Positions 12,251 through 24,120 of a stretch of 64,000 nucleotides of DNA are shown piece by piece. Origin of the DNA: Polytrichum commune (taxonomy: Eukaryota > Streptophyta > Polytrichopsida > Polytrichales > Polytrichaceae); the NCBI GenBank assembly GCA_950295325.1, contig OX485808.1, positions 41,499,180-41,563,179 on the forward strand. The letters run 5' to 3'. Each line of letters begins with the position of its first letter. The stretch's first letter is position 1. The notes below the pieces were generated by a model. It did not search any database. It was not told the origin of the DNA and saw only the letters and a program-made list of their open reading frames with translations. A program made the position numbers and the translations under genes.

Positions 12251-12659
12251 CACGGGGAGGTCACTTCATTGTCAAGTTGACACCACGTGCGGACAAAGTT
12301 TGCTACCCCTATATTACATGCCATATATAATTTTAAAATTTATGATATTTTTTCTACATATACATAACCATTGATAGTATCTTTTGTATACTTTTTTGAA
12401 ATTTTTGTTCATCTTTATTTTTTTAGTAATTGTTTTAGTTCAAATCTGTGTCATTCTAGTTAGAAATGGTATGTTTTATGAAAAAAACAAATCATCAAAT
12501 TTAGTTACCACTTTTGACTATGTCATAGGTACTGTGTATATCTACTCATGAAAAACATTTGATAAAATTTTGACCCATTTTGGTGGTGCAACTTACCAAA
12601 AGAAGATTTTTTTTGGTCGCACGTGGTGTTCAACTTGACAATGGAGTGATCTACCCGTG
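12251..12659. mobile_element. hAT-like MITE with perfect 8-bp target duplication
   Basis: A 409-bp element. The left end reads CACGGGGAGGTCACTTCATT and the right end, read inward from 12659, CACGGGTAGATCACTCCATT. Pairing of the arms continues through TGTCAAGTTG and CACCACGTGCG for about 40 bp. The flanks are identical: GAAGATGG at 12243-12250 and 12660-12667. An 8-bp duplication with ends starting CA fits the hAT superfamily. No coding frame inside, so it is non-autonomous. Confidence 0.88.
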
Positions 12660-12667
12660 GAAGATGG

Positions 12668-13278
12668 TCACTATGATCAAGAACACCAACTATACGTGTA
12701 TCAAAAGGAAGAGGGGAGGGAGGCAAAATAACAATAATAGAGAGGAGGGGGATAGATGATGGCAATGATGTTTAAATTTTAAGGTTTAGGGTTCATGTGT
12801 TGAAGTTATTCTTAATAGGCCATGGCACACCACCGCCAACACACAACAAGACTTCCACCCCAATGCCCACCCCACACAAATTGATAAAAATCGTCCATTG
12901 GGCATCCTCGTCACAAACATCTCCGCCTTTAAAATTACTCATATTAGGGTTTAGGTCTCTACTATCTTTAGATAATCACATGAGACATAAAATAACTTTA
13001 CTTTCATTCATTCATGACTTTAGGTTGAGCTTTCCAACGCACCAAATTTCCTAACATTTAGGTATTTTGATGATTATTTTTTCTTTCATTTAGGCCATCT
13101 AGCCCAATAGTTTCCAAAAAAATAGGCTTAATTATTTTGAATTATTTTCCGCCCAACTTGCTATGAACCTATGGTAATCACCACCATAGTACACCTCCTA
13201 GAAATGCATTCCATGAAAGCCACATATCAAAGTACATGCGGACATCTAAGGCAACGAGATAGCATACAACCTAGCCAA
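12668..13278. other. No recognised feature
   Basis: Low-complexity A/C-leaning DNA without a gene or clear repeat. Confidence 0.4.
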
Positions 13279-13500
13279 GCTTAGAGCAACCTCAAACTCA
13301 CGCAGTGAAATAGTCTCATTTATCCACGTCAGGCATACCTCACCATATTGGCTTAGAGCAAGCTCAAGCTCGGATGATGAATAGTCCCATTTATCTACAT
13401 CGAACATACTTCACCATGTTGGCTTAGAGCAAGCTCAAACTCAACCAATGAATAGTCCCATTTATCTACATCGGACATACCTCACCATATTGGCTTAGAA
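13279..13500 (+). repeat. Tandem repeat, 71-bp unit, about 3 copies
   Basis: GCTTAGAGCAAGCTCAA and its variants start at about 13279, 13351, 13422 and 13493. Between them ATAGTCCCATTTATCTACAT and CATACCTCACCATATTGG repeat. The second and third units are most alike. Confidence 0.88.
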
Positions 13501-13869
13501 ACCATCCCACATCAAGAGTACATGATGGATCAATAAAGGACCTAGAACTAAAATAGAGAAAGATGAAGTAGCATAACTAATCAACTATTCAAAAGCCAAA
13601 TTTAATTATGTAGACAAATAACTTAGTAATGACAATATTAACCTTGACCTCTCCAATTGATATTGGACATCCCCATGGATACATACGCTCAAATCACACA
13701 AACACTAAAAGTTTTGATACGCTCAATACCTAGGCAACCCAACAAAAAGAACATTTTCGCCCCAATACCCAACAATTAACTATACATTACGCACACAAAA
13801 TGCCATCGATACATGGCCACACCTCCTCCTAAAGTACATACACAAATTCATAAAATGATTAAGAGTGAA

Positions 13870-14440
13870 TAGATACATCAAAGAAGTGCTTGCCATTACC
13901 GCAACCTTGCAACATAACAAGAAACTACACCCTCGTTAATGTTGGCACAAATAAAAACACCCCTCGAGACAACATCATGCCAACATGGCTCTTACAATGT
14001 ACATGCACAACCCGTCATTGCACATGCGAGCTCACCTATGTCCAAACACCGCAACGTCCTTGGCATAGCCAAAGAAACCACACCCCTTCTTCTTAACACC
14101 AACAACCACCATCCAATTCATATAATTTATTTATTGCCGTGACGGGTTCATCTAAAACTTCGTCCAAAAAAAAAACATGACAAATACAACCCACTCATAA
14201 ATGCTCCTTGATGCAACCATTAGTCAACCCTTTGGGTGTACTAACAACTAGGGCTAGAGGATCAATCCACACCCACCTACGGAATACTTAAGGGAGCACA
14301 AAATACCCAACTCCTCACCAAAAAATGAATGGAAAAGATACACCACATATCTATCAAATGCCTAACTTACATCATCCTCAATAAAAGAAACCAACATCTC
14401 ATTCAACCCCCAACATTTCATGTAAACCACATGATATGAA
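13870..14440 (+). pseudogene. A/C-biased retroelement remnant, possibly C-terminal coding part
   Basis: Short overlapping plus-strand frames (13890-14096, 13939-14142, then to about 14430) are rich in Thr, Asn, His and Ile like the fragment at 8.5 kb. The stretch around 14100-14220 in shifting frames gives TTTIQFI and KYNPLINALLDA, which read like a real protein rather than chance. It may be the distal end of the same retroelement, split by the satellite and MITE between. No diagnostic reverse-transcriptase motif was found, so the assignment is weak. Confidence 0.3.
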
Positions 14441-14639
14441 GGACACGATATATGGCTACAACTGCAAAACCCTATTACTTACAAGTAGACATTACACCAC
14501 TAGGGAGACCATATATGCTCCGGTGCCGAATGGATTTTTATTCTTGCAAGTGCCAAGAAGCACTTGTGTTTCGCCTTATGCTTCTCCAACACCACACATT
14601 CAACCCAAGCGACCAGCTGAGTTGAGAGTTAACCCTGGT

Positions 14640-15348
14640 TAGGGTTTATGTTAGGGTTTCTTCAACCCCGTCTGAAGCCCCTTGAGAGCGGCAGGGAACG
14701 TGTGATATTTATGGGAACTCTGGGTAACCCTGGTTAGGGAGATAAAGGGAGCCCAGAGGGAACGGCGAAGACCACGCTCGCAGTACAATGGGAAATTCAC
14801 AATCAGCGTGCGAACATGTACGAGAACGTGAGGGGAACAAGTGAGAACGACCTACATGCGGAGGGCTGGGTCACCCGTTCCCGACAGGGGCTCGAGAGGG
14901 TTCGCGAAGGTTCCTAGGAACAAACTGCTGAGGGAACGTCATGAGAACGTGTGAGGAACATGTTCGATCGGAAACCCTAGCTCAAGGGCCACCACAGGCC
15001 GTCCGATGTCCATCTCACGCAAGGGGGGCCCGCGCGAGCGCCCTTAGGAGGGGAGGCGGAAAGCCGTCGGATGGCGCCGAGGCGAGATCTGGGCCGTCGT
15101 AGGGCCGATGCGGCGCAGGAGCCTTTTGGAATCGTTGCCCTTAGCCTACGCTTGGTAGAGTTCCAATCGAGGGTTGCAGGGAAGGAGGCTGGGGCCCGCA
15201 TCATCGTCTTCTTCTTCAAGTGCCGCGCTCGCTCTCCCAGGTGAAGCTTTGGTTTGGAGTTTCCACGCACTGGTCATTCGCTCGCTCTCAGTTTTGTGGA
15301 GGTTTTTTACGACGCGTCCGGAGACCCTAGGGTTGCTTAGCTTGAGCC
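14640..15348 (+). promoter_or_regulatory. Upstream region of cold-shock gene copy 1
   Basis: GC content rises sharply after about 14.65 kb. The stretch contains telobox-type AAACCCTA at 14972 and reverse-oriented TTAGGGTTT copies at 14641-14662, common in promoters of plant growth and translation genes. The motif GGAAC or GAACG occurs many times between 14690 and 14965. From about 15280 it resembles the region just before copy 2 (CTCGCT, then GTTGTGGAGG-like), the likely 5' leader. No certain TATA box. Confidence 0.4.
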
Positions 15349-15936
15349 ATGGCGGATGAGGTAGCAGCCGCTGGTGCCAAGAAGACCGGCAAGGTGAAGT
15401 GGTTCAACAGCAGCAAGGGTTTCGGTTTCATCACCCCAGATGACGGCGGCGACGACCTGTTCGTGCATCAAACGTCTATCCATGCCGAAGGCTTCCGGTC
15501 GCTCCGTGAGGGCGAGGTGGTAGAGTTCACCGTCGAGTCTAGCGATGACGGAAGGACGAAGGCGTTGGACGTAACGGGACCAGCTGGGTCGTTTGTTCAA
15601 GGAGCGAGCTACAGGCGCGACGGGTACGGTGGAGGAGGCCGAGGTGGAGCAGAGGGAGGAGGCCGAGGGTTTGGAGGCGGCGCCGGAAGAGGAAGAGGCC
15701 GCGGAGGACGAGGTGGAGGCGGGGGTTTTGGAGGTGAGCGCGCTGCCGGAGGCGGTGGGGACCGGTCTTGCTACAACTGTGGCGAGGGAGGCCACATTGC
15801 CCGCGAGTGCCCTAACGAGTCAACAGGGAATGCGAGACAGGGAGGTGGCGGAGGCGGGGGTGGCAACCGGAACTGCTACAACTGTGGAGAGGCTGGACAC
15901 ATGGCGAGGGACTGCCCACCGGCGGCCGCCGCTTAG
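15349..15936 (+). CDS. CSP: Cold-shock-domain glycine-rich zinc-knuckle RNA-binding protein, copy 1
   Basis: The 195-aa protein is complete and intronless. Residues 13-77 form a cold-shock domain with RNP1 (KGFGFI, 23-28) and RNP2 (LFVHQ, 37-41). A Gly/Arg-rich linker (about 93-138) follows, then two CCHC knuckles, [14 protein letters not shown] (141-154) and [14 protein letters not shown] (176-189). This is the architecture of plant CSP/GRP2 proteins, which bind RNA and single-stranded DNA, melt RNA structure and support cold tolerance and translation. The ATG lies in a good context (GAGCCATGGCGG), identical in copy 2. The protein is identical to that of 52189-52776. The first 132 bases differ at 12 sites, all third positions; the remaining 456 differ at only two. 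Confidence 0.97.
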   Translation: MADEVAAAGAKKTGKVKWFNSSKGFGFITPDDGGDDLFVHQTSIHAEGFRSLREGEVVEFTVESSDDGRTKALDVTGPAGSFVQGASYRRDGYGGGGRGGAEGGGRGFGGGAGRGRGRGGRGGGGGFGGERAAGGGGDRSCYNCGEGGHIARECPNESTGNARQGGGGGGGGNRNCYNCGEAGHMARDCPPAAAA

Positions 15937-16535
15937 ATGCTTCATCGAGGAAGCTTTTTACCTTTGGCTAGATGGGAAGACAAACCTGGGGAAGGCTTGG
16001 GCCTGACCAGATTCTTGCGGAGCATACTTCTGCTCGCTGGACAGTGAGGCCGCGGGGGCTCACGTTGTTGAAGCTTTGTCGTGTACCAGGCGGGAGAGGG
16101 TAGTGCTCTGTTGAATTCGTTTTTAATCGCTTCCGGTTTTAGTCCTCGTGGATGTGGCAAGGGTTTTCGTCTGCACTAAGGCCTGCTGGGGGCTGCAGGT
16201 GTGATGTAGTATCCAGAAGCTTTCATGAGTTCTGTTTTTTGTGTGGATGGTAAACGTCTGTGCCATTTGCGGGGTGGGAAAAAGATGCCTACGGGCGGTG
16301 GAGTCTTGGGGGCAAAAGCCCGGGGTTCTCCGCGTCGAAGCTTCGCCATTACCACCTCTGCAATCAGCATCAAGATGCAAGGGGTTCGATTTGACTGAAG
16401 TCTCTTGGTCTCTTGGAGCCTGGGAGATGAATGTCGAAGAAGGGCGTACGTGGTGTCAGGGTGTAGTGGAATAGACCAAAGCCTTATGTTTGTCAAGTCA
16501 ATCTTAAGCTTTGGATAGCATGCTACATCCAAGTG
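15937..16535 (+). other. 3' untranslated/downstream segment shared with copy 2
   Basis: About 430 bases after the stop are near-identical to 52777-53205 (roughly eight differences by eye). A more divergent stretch follows, including an indel at about 16370-16440. Similarity ends just past TAGCATGCTACATCC (16517). It probably marks the long 3' UTR; polyadenylation was not resolved. Confidence 0.65.
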
Positions 16536-18954
16536 AAATGTAATTGAAATTCATGGAAGGCAACTGTTTCAAGTAGTGAAATTTATCCAAAACTACAAAT
16601 GGCCTCCTGATCTGTATGAATGTATTCTACTCAACGTCTTTGTGCATCGTGGAATGAATACTGAGCCCTACTTTACATGGGATTGAGTCTTGTACGTGCA
16701 ATCAGTCTCCAAGATGCAAATTGTAGTGTGGGCTTTTCAAGTAATCGTTGCAAGGGTTTTTAGGTTTGCTCAATCGTCTGCGCACCCTCATCCTATCTGA
16801 ATGCCCTAGGGTTTTGTGAAGTAGTGCATGCTTTCATGTTCCTGTACCGATTCTACATAGGTTTGTTTTAGCAGGCAGTGGCTGAAGTTCCCTCTACTAT
16901 GTTGTAGCAGGGCATCCGCTAGTCAACGTTAGCCTTCTTCCATAACTTCTGGAAGATTCTGTATTCGTCGGTACTTTGTCTTGTTTGGCAGTAATGTATT
17001 TTGCGAACAGCATCTCATGTTTGCCCGATTACGTGGTCACCGTTATTTAATGCCAGTTAGCGCCATATCAAGGCCTAAAGCAGAAACGGACTGATGTGTC
17101 GGTGTTGTCATAAGTTACCGTATTATTACTTATACGAACTTCAATGATAAAAGCAAACATGTGGGAATGATGGAGCCTAATTGCTTGCCATCGACGATTC
17201 GAGACACTAAACATGAGTGGACAATATGAATGAATGTCAATCAAATGGTAATGAGCGTCTATGCTTTTGAAAATATTTAACGACAGGGGTTTTCTCTTGC
17301 TGACGTGAGTTGGTCAACGTTTGTACCATGAGTTCATCGCACCCAAATGGGCCGTTGACCATAGTTGTGGATATGGGGTCGCTCGCCACTTAGACGTATC
17401 CTGCCACGTGGGATTCCACAAAATGCAACGAATGAGGACATGTCTTGTGTCCGAGAATTCAACGTTTCTTCGAAGTGATGTCTTTCTCCTCAAAAATGAC
17501 GATGCAGGTGGATTTTTGAGTTGGAAATGGCAAGTCAAGGTTCTAGGAAGTTTGTAAAAGTATCTGTTCTGTGTGCAAGCATGCAGATGGGCCAAGGATT
17601 CGTGGCAGCACCCTATTGAAGGTGAAAACATTGGGAAACATGTTCTAGCTTGGAATTATTTAAAGCGAATTTGACCCTGAAATAAGCATCAGGGATCCCA
17701 GATTACTTTAATGAAATAAAGTTGGGATAACTCTATGGGGGGAGGTTTTTGTTGGACCCACTACATAATGTCACCCTCTGTAATGTCACTCCCTCTTTTA
17801 CATCCTGAAACCCTAGGAAATGGATGTGCTCAGTTTAAATATCCCTCCTTGTTGGCACATTTCCCTCGTATGTCATAAGCTTTGACATTAAACTAATCCA
17901 CCAAAGAAATCAAACCACATGTTCACACACATTACATTGTTATCATTGTCACGAATGCAATGCTGACTTTGTGTTATTCTGTAATAACACATGCTACAAT
18001 ACTTCTCTATTATCATGGATCCATCTTAACACTCCAAACCTCTTTAATAACACGTGCACTTTGGTTGCCACATGTATGATATAAGGGAGGTTAGAGTGTG
18101 TCATGGTTGCCATTAGTGATGAATTTTCATGGTTTTAGTTAGTGTTTAGGTTTTGGGATGCGCTTGGGTAAAAAAAAAAATTAATAAATTTTTTTTTATG
18201 TCCATGGACGTGTTACATTTTGTTTATTTTCTGAGGTTTGTCACATGTTTTGTTATGAAATTAATTTCTACTGAAATATTAATATGATAATCTATAGATA
18301 TAAACATTTCACTATTTCATCTTTGTGATATACTAAATTAACCAACAAAAATATTAGAACTAATTGGTTGACATTCACTTATTCATGTAGTTCCTTGCAA
18401 GAAGTCAAAACACAACAACAAGTTGTTGATGAAAAACACATGTGTACAAGCTTGTGATGATATCAAAATATTGGCCAAACCATCAAAGGTAGAAAAATAG
18501 TTTGCAATTTAGAAACTTACATGTATATCATATTGCCATATCATTCGTGAGGACTTATTTGCTAGTCCCTCATATTTCTCCACAACAATAAAACATTATC
18601 CCAATTAATTTCATCAATAAGAAACTTCGCCAATGAAATTTGCATCAATGCATCAAGAGTTCCATTTTCAGACTAGCTCGTAGATATGAAACATGCAATT
18701 AGTGCAATTTTTTGAATTTGTATAAATACCCCGTTCATTGTCACAAAATGAAGGATCTCCAAGTTATTGATCGACCACATAGGTCCCCCCATTTATGTTG
18801 GCTATTGCATCTAGAACAATTAACATACACGTGGCAATCCTTTTTCAACATGTGTCTTTTTGATGTCCATTCTTGGATTCACACCCAACCTATATCACAC
18901 AAATATAAGGGATGCATATGTTATTCTACTACTTTTCTTAATCAAACAACATTT
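16536..18954. other. Intergenic, no gene recognised
   Basis: Moderate-GC unique-looking DNA to about 17.7 kb, then AT-rich repeat-like DNA. Short frames on both strands show no domain. Nothing further can be supported. Confidence 0.4.
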
Positions 18955-19275
18955 AATTGGTGTGTTGTTCAGTGAGGATGAAAGATCAAACACCAAAAGA
19001 CACATGTAAAAGATATTGGACCATGTCTTCGAATTGAATCAACTACTACTTGACAATGAACGCTATTGAGAGAACTTATGTCGTCAGTTAAGGAAACAAC
19101 AAACATGTACTTTTGATAACCATAACTAAATCACAAAGGTCTGATTTTCAATTTTCAATTTGCCAATGCTTCATAGTTTATTTACCAATACAACTAAAAT
19201 TTCATTATATAAATCTAATAGGTAGAAGTTGGAGAACATGACAAACGAATTGAATAACACCCACAGACCTTAAGT
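18955..19275 (+). repeat. Dispersed repeat family R2, copy a
   Basis: Matches 28365-28690 on the same strand in ordered blocks: AAAGACACATGT, then ATGTCTxCxAA, GGAAxCAACAAACATGxACT, TCATAGTTT, TCTAATxGGTAGAAGTT, GAACATGA and AATAACACC. Divergence is high. No ends or coding capacity were identified. Confidence 0.6.
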
Positions 19276-19894
19276 GCTTGTTTATGACCATACACCAAAT
19301 TAGGCACATCTACCAAGTTAACATCGTTTTTCATATACTTAGTGGGTAAAAGTATTGAAAATTTGACCTATAACGGATCATGGCATCAAACAAAGTTAAG
19401 AGTACGTGGGTTGTAGGTGATCGGGCACTGAAGCTTCAACTTGTTCACTAAAGTGTTCCTTTCAATTTTCTTCCTGCAACCACTCTGCTATAAATTATAG
19501 GGTTGCTACTCCCATGAAATGATCGAGAGCTTGGGGGACATTACCACCCAACATTGATTATACTTGTGGCTCCGATCCTTCTAACGTCCACCCTTTGCAT
19601 GCTATTTGCCATCAGCAAGTCATGCGAGGTAATATTGAATTTGTTTTGGGTACAAAGTTTGGTTTGATTTTACGTTTGGGATGTAAATTGTTTTCAAACT
19701 TTAGGTTTTGGGATTTTTTAAAAAGAAAAGAAAAAAGAGAAACAAAGTTGTGCCATTTGGAGGTTTGGGACGGGGAACGCAAAAAACCTGAGTAAAATCA
19801 ATCTAGGTTGGCATGGATCCTAAGCCATGTTGATACGTCTCGGGTTTTGTGGCGTTTGAGTTAACTCATTCATCATGAATGAAACGATGTAGTG
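19276..19894. other. No recognised feature
   Basis: AT-rich spacer between repeat R2 and the 3' LTR of the gypsy element; no gene seen. Confidence 0.35.
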
Positions 19895-20229
19895 CTAAGT
19901 TTGTGTTCTCACTAACTTGTAATCACAACCAATCACGCTTGACCATGTGTTGTCTCTAAGAGTTGCTCGATCCTAGGATGATTTGAAGCCTAGGGTTGTT
20001 ACTTGTGCCATTAGATGAAGTAGACGATCATGGACGGATGTGGACAAGAGCAAAGGACTTAGTGAAGGAAGACAAAAGCTTGTATAATACGGCAAGTCTC
20101 CCAACTACTTGGAGGGTGAGATGGTTTGAGGTTGTTTATACGTTCACAAAAATGGGCCATCAAATAGTGTCTTAGGCTTTGCCATTGGTGGAGGCCAATA
20201 ATCAACATTATACAAAGAGTAGTGTTACA
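19895..20229 (-). repeat. 3' LTR of the gypsy element
   Basis: Matches 27301-27661 in ordered blocks: CTAAGTTTGTGTTCTCACTA, GATGTGGA, AAGGACTTxGTGAAGGA, GGCAAGTCTCCCAAC, GGGTGAGATGGT and GGTGGAGGCCAATAAT. On the minus strand it begins TGTAA, a normal LTR start. Strong divergence between the two LTRs means an old insertion. Confidence 0.75.
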
Positions 20230-20564
20230 TATGTAGTGCTACCCCATATTTGTGATTAGAGCACATGCTGTTTGATCTTATTGTAATGTAGGATGGACCA
20301 CCATTCAAAAACTTTCAACAGGCAAAAACTTGCTTCTCATGAAAATCCTTATGAAAAAAAAGGTTTGGTCAATTTACTCAAGTTTGTTAAAGTGTATGAC
20401 TGATTTAGGAACCCATAACACCTTTCTCCCAACTACATTCACATTGCTCAAGGCATTCTCCAAAGCACATTTCACCAAATCGAAGGCTCGAATCTAGAAC
20501 ATGATTTTAATGACCCCTACTCTTGTTGGCTTCACTAGAAGCTCGCACCTTTGGAGATGGAGCT

Positions 20565-21120
20565 TCATGAGCATATAGGGTCCCATGTATTGAGCTTTGG
20601 GTTTTCCTTACCTTTGCACTTCTTTTCCTTCTGATACGTGATCATGTCCCATACTGCAAATGTGTGATCATGCTTCAGTTTCTTGTCATGATTGGGCTTT
20701 TGTGCGGATTGTGTTCGTTGTATGATGGGGTGTGCCGACTCCATCATCCCTCTGCGCATCTTGTCAAAAGAGGCCACATAATCATCAAACGGGATAAAAT
20801 CATAATCTCTACTCTTCATTGAGTCATTGTAGATTGGATGGGTTGGTTTCCTTTCATAAAACAATTCGAATGGAGAGAAATTGGTGTTGGAGTGCATGCA
20901 TGTTGATCATGTATGCAAACAAGATTCCATGGAGAAGATTATTCCAATGGTTTTCGTAGGCCCATTCTTCTCTAACAATAGACACAAGGTCATGTTGAAC
21001 CGTTTGGTGAGGCCAATGCACTGTGATGATAAGGGTTTGTCGTTTAATTGAAGAGGCATGATATCCCATCAACATATTACTAAATGTTGTCCCATTGTTT
21101 GTCAAATCTTCTTTAGACAC
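20565..21120 (-). pseudogene. Gypsy integrase remnant
   Basis: Two overlapping frames hold the end of an integrase core. NNGTTFSNM resembles the D-x-G-x-x-F strand, WPHQTVQHD resembles the HPQTDGQTE motif, and the second frame starts with FSPFELFYERKP, matching the conserved SPFEL-Y-G-P segment after the core. A frame change joins them at about 20870. The first catalytic Asp is not visible. Not functional. Confidence 0.75.
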
Positions 21121-21457
21121 AAGTGTTGAAAAAACACTCTATCAAAGAAGAATTGTGCGATTAACTCGCAATCTTCGACACCAATGGTTGTAGCTCAACC
21201 CGATCAGTAAAGCAACCAATTGCTACTACTATGTAGAGGTGTCCAATAATGGTCGGTTGTAGTGGGCCAAGCATGTCCATCCAAACTCTTGGAAAGGGTT
21301 CAAACATGTGTAGCCCTTCCTTATTTGTCACCACATAGTTTTATTTTTTCTTTCAACTTTTGGCGTTGTTATGGAGGCACATGCTACCACCCTCTTTTCC
21401 CTCTCCCCAGAAAAAAATTGTTGACTTAAGATTGAAGCCACAACATCTTGTGAGGCA

Positions 21458-22089
21458 TTAGTTTTGGAGTAGGAAAGGAACATCAAAACTGGGATAAACT
21501 AGGCTTGGACTAGTACAAAGTGCCAATTTGAGGGTGTCAAAGGCATTTTTCTCCACTTGGTTCCATTTGAAGGATATACCTTTCTTGAGCATAATGTACA
21601 GTGGAGTGGCTATGGTTGCAAAGGATTTTTTTAATATCATGTAGTAATTGACCAAACCCGAAAATGATTGGACTCCCACAATGTTCTTATGTGCAAGAAA
21701 GGTTTGTACAACCTCTATCTTGGCATGGCCAGGTGTGATCCCTAAGGCATAGATTACATGACCCATGTATGTGAGCTCATCATCCATGCCTATGCTGCAT
21801 GTTTTTGGTTTCAACTCATACCCACATCAATTAGGTGTTGAAAGATTTAATCAAGGTATTGTAGGTGGTCATCAAAGTTCTTAGAATACATGTTGATGTC
21901 ATCAAAGTATACCAAAGCAAACCACCATCTCAAGTTGCCTAACCATGTATCTATAACTCTTTGGAAAATACTAATTACATTACAAGGAATGCTATCATGT
22001 GAGCGGTGAGTAGTGCACGGTAACATGCGATTTGTGAGAGCAAAAAAATTCTTTGGTAATAAATCCACTAGTATCCTATTACCGTGCAA
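21458..22089 (-). pseudogene. Gypsy reverse transcriptase / RNase H remnant
   Basis: The first frame contains IFQRVIDTWLGNL, then LVYFDDINMYSK with the YFDD catalytic box. After a break, the second frame gives YMGHVI, SFSGLVNYYM, FKWNQVEKNAFDTLK and the start of RNase H (SLVYPSFDVPF). This is the C-terminal half of a Ty3/gypsy RT. The N-terminal half, expected at higher coordinates, is cut off at about 21984 where a MULE-type terminus begins. The frame upstream of that point is translated MULE end, not RT. Confidence 0.88.
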
Positions 22090-22093
22090 TAGG
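21984..22093 (+). mobile_element. MULE terminus related to the 11-kb element
   Basis: From GGAATGCTATC onward this stretch follows 34997-35090 over about 100 bp: GAGCGGTGAG, CGGTAAC, a T-rich TTTGGTAAT block, CACTAGTATCCTAT and ACCGTG. It interrupts the gypsy RT frame, so this transposon end was inserted into the retroelement. Its partner end and a target duplication were not located. The ParB-like fragment at 24.1 kb may be cargo of the same copy. Confidence 0.8.
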
Positions 22094-23212
22094 ATAATAA
22101 TAACAACATTATATGATACACAACAACATTAGGATAAGTTGAAAAATTCAATTTGCAAAGTAAATTGCTACAAACCACATAAACATTTCCAACAATGATG
22201 AAGGCAAGAGGTGAATACTGCATTGTGGAAGGAACTATGATTAATAGTTTGCCAACTATGGTTACACAAATTAAAATTCATTCATGGTAGTTACTATATA
22301 AAAACCAAACAATTGCCACACAAATCCAAGAAACGTGCATAATTATCATACTCTATGTAAATCCATGTGTAGAACCTCCCCAACTACCATGATCATCTTT
22401 CATTCCCTCATCATCCTCACTATCACTACCATGACCGTTACATTCCTTTGCCTCTACATCCATGAATCATAACTGGACTATCTAATGTGACTGAGTGGTC
22501 ATTGCCATAGCTTGTGGCACAACCTCAACATGTGATGGGAGAATTATCGGGCGAAGGGAGGGCGGGACATTGCCTCCTTTATTTTTTTGCAAACAACATT
22601 GAGAATGGTTAGGAATCACTTATGTAGGATTAAACACAACACAACAAAACTAATTTAGAAAAGTTACCAACAAACTTACGCATTCAAATGGGATTTCCGT
22701 AGATATTTCTAAACATGCATCTTGTTATCCTTTGCTGCCATATTTTAGGTTAGTAAGCCACCAACAACAATAGATTGAGTAGTATCATACAAAGGGGGCC
22801 ATATATGGCATTCAAAATTGTAGAGTCTTTCTCAAATGCAATGAGGTGGCGTCCATTGATGCCGACAAGCATGAATAGATGCAACTACAACATACACAGA
22901 CATGGATACAATAAACTAGTGTCCATTGACAAAATATTTCATACCCGATAAATTATTTGTTCAAATCACAACACAAAGAAATTATCTCAAATAATTATTC
23001 GCATGCATAAGCACCAAAGACATCATCTCTGGGTTTAATCAATGCTTCAATAAGGGATTACAAAGATTACAGGTCTTTCCCATGTGCCTCACTCCATGGG
23101 CTATTGTTTGCATGAGTTGCATCTTTGAAGGGGTTGCAACAAAAGGAAATGTGCATTCACATTTGATGCTCAATTTGGTTTAACAAATTATATGTAGGAT
23201 GTGTAATTGAAC

Positions 23213-23880
23213 GAACCTGGAATTGTTTAGGCCGGGGTAGGGGTTGGCCAACCAACTGCCTTGCAGGCCTTTCCCAAATCTCTCATGCTTGTAAATTTTT
23301 CTCAAATGAAGGGCCAAAAATACGTGGAAACTCACTTTCGTCACTGGAACCATGTTTCCACGTATTTCTAGCCTTGTTTTCTTTCTCAAGCAACCAAAGT
23401 TTCTGCCAGGGCCTCATTTGAATATGGCTTTGCATTTTGAAGTGCTTGCAAAGTGAGGAGGTTGGTTAAGGTGCACATCAACCTCCCCTCCCCTCAGATT
23501 GATGGATGTGTGGTTGTTTATAATGTTGGGGTTAGGGTTGACCAACCAACCCCTTTGCAAGCCTTTCCCAAATCTTTCATACTTGCAAATAAAATAAAAT
23601 TGAAGAGCCCAAAATATGTGGAAACATGTTTTTTGTCATCGGAACCATGTTTCCAAATATTGCATGCCTTTTTCTTTTTCTTTTTTTTCTTTTCTCATAC
23701 AACCAAAGTTTTTGCCATGACCTCATTTGAATATGATTCTACATTTTGAAGTGCTTGTAGGATGAGGGGGATGTTTGATATGTACATCAACCTCCCCTCC
23801 CCTTAGATTGAAGGATGGAATTTAGTTTGTACTTTGGTTGGGGTTAACCAACCAACCCTTTTGCAAGCTCTCTCATATTC
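23213..23880 (+). repeat. Tandem repeat, about 300-bp unit, 2.2 copies
   Basis: The block TTGxCCAACCAAC recurs at 23244, 23538 and 23844 (spacing 294 and 306). Each unit also carries CAAGCCTTTCCCAAATC, GGAACCATGTTTCCA, GACCTCATTTGAATATG, TTTTGAAGTGCTTG and CATCAACCTCCCCTCCCCT. It lies inside the interval that interrupts the gypsy element. Confidence 0.88.
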
Positions 23881-24120
23881 CACATATATCTAGTTTTTGA
23901 TAGTGGTTCTTTCGCTATTGTTTGTTCAGTTGGTTATTTACTATTATTTTAAAAAAAACTTGGAGTTCTAGGATGATTCAACATGTGATGATGACATTTT
24001 GGGAGAACATGACATGCCCAAAAGAAGTTAGAGAAGACGGATTTCAACTCCATTATCAATAGCCTATGGATGTCACTAGTGTCTAAATTGCGTTCCTCTA
24101 TTCCCATTTGTCAATTGGAA

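Noticed and set aside
15593-16006. Second frame overlapping the cold-shock gene (also at 52433-52846)
   Set aside because: An Ala/Glu-rich shadow produced by the glycine-rich GGN codons in another frame; present in both copies only because the DNA is nearly identical.
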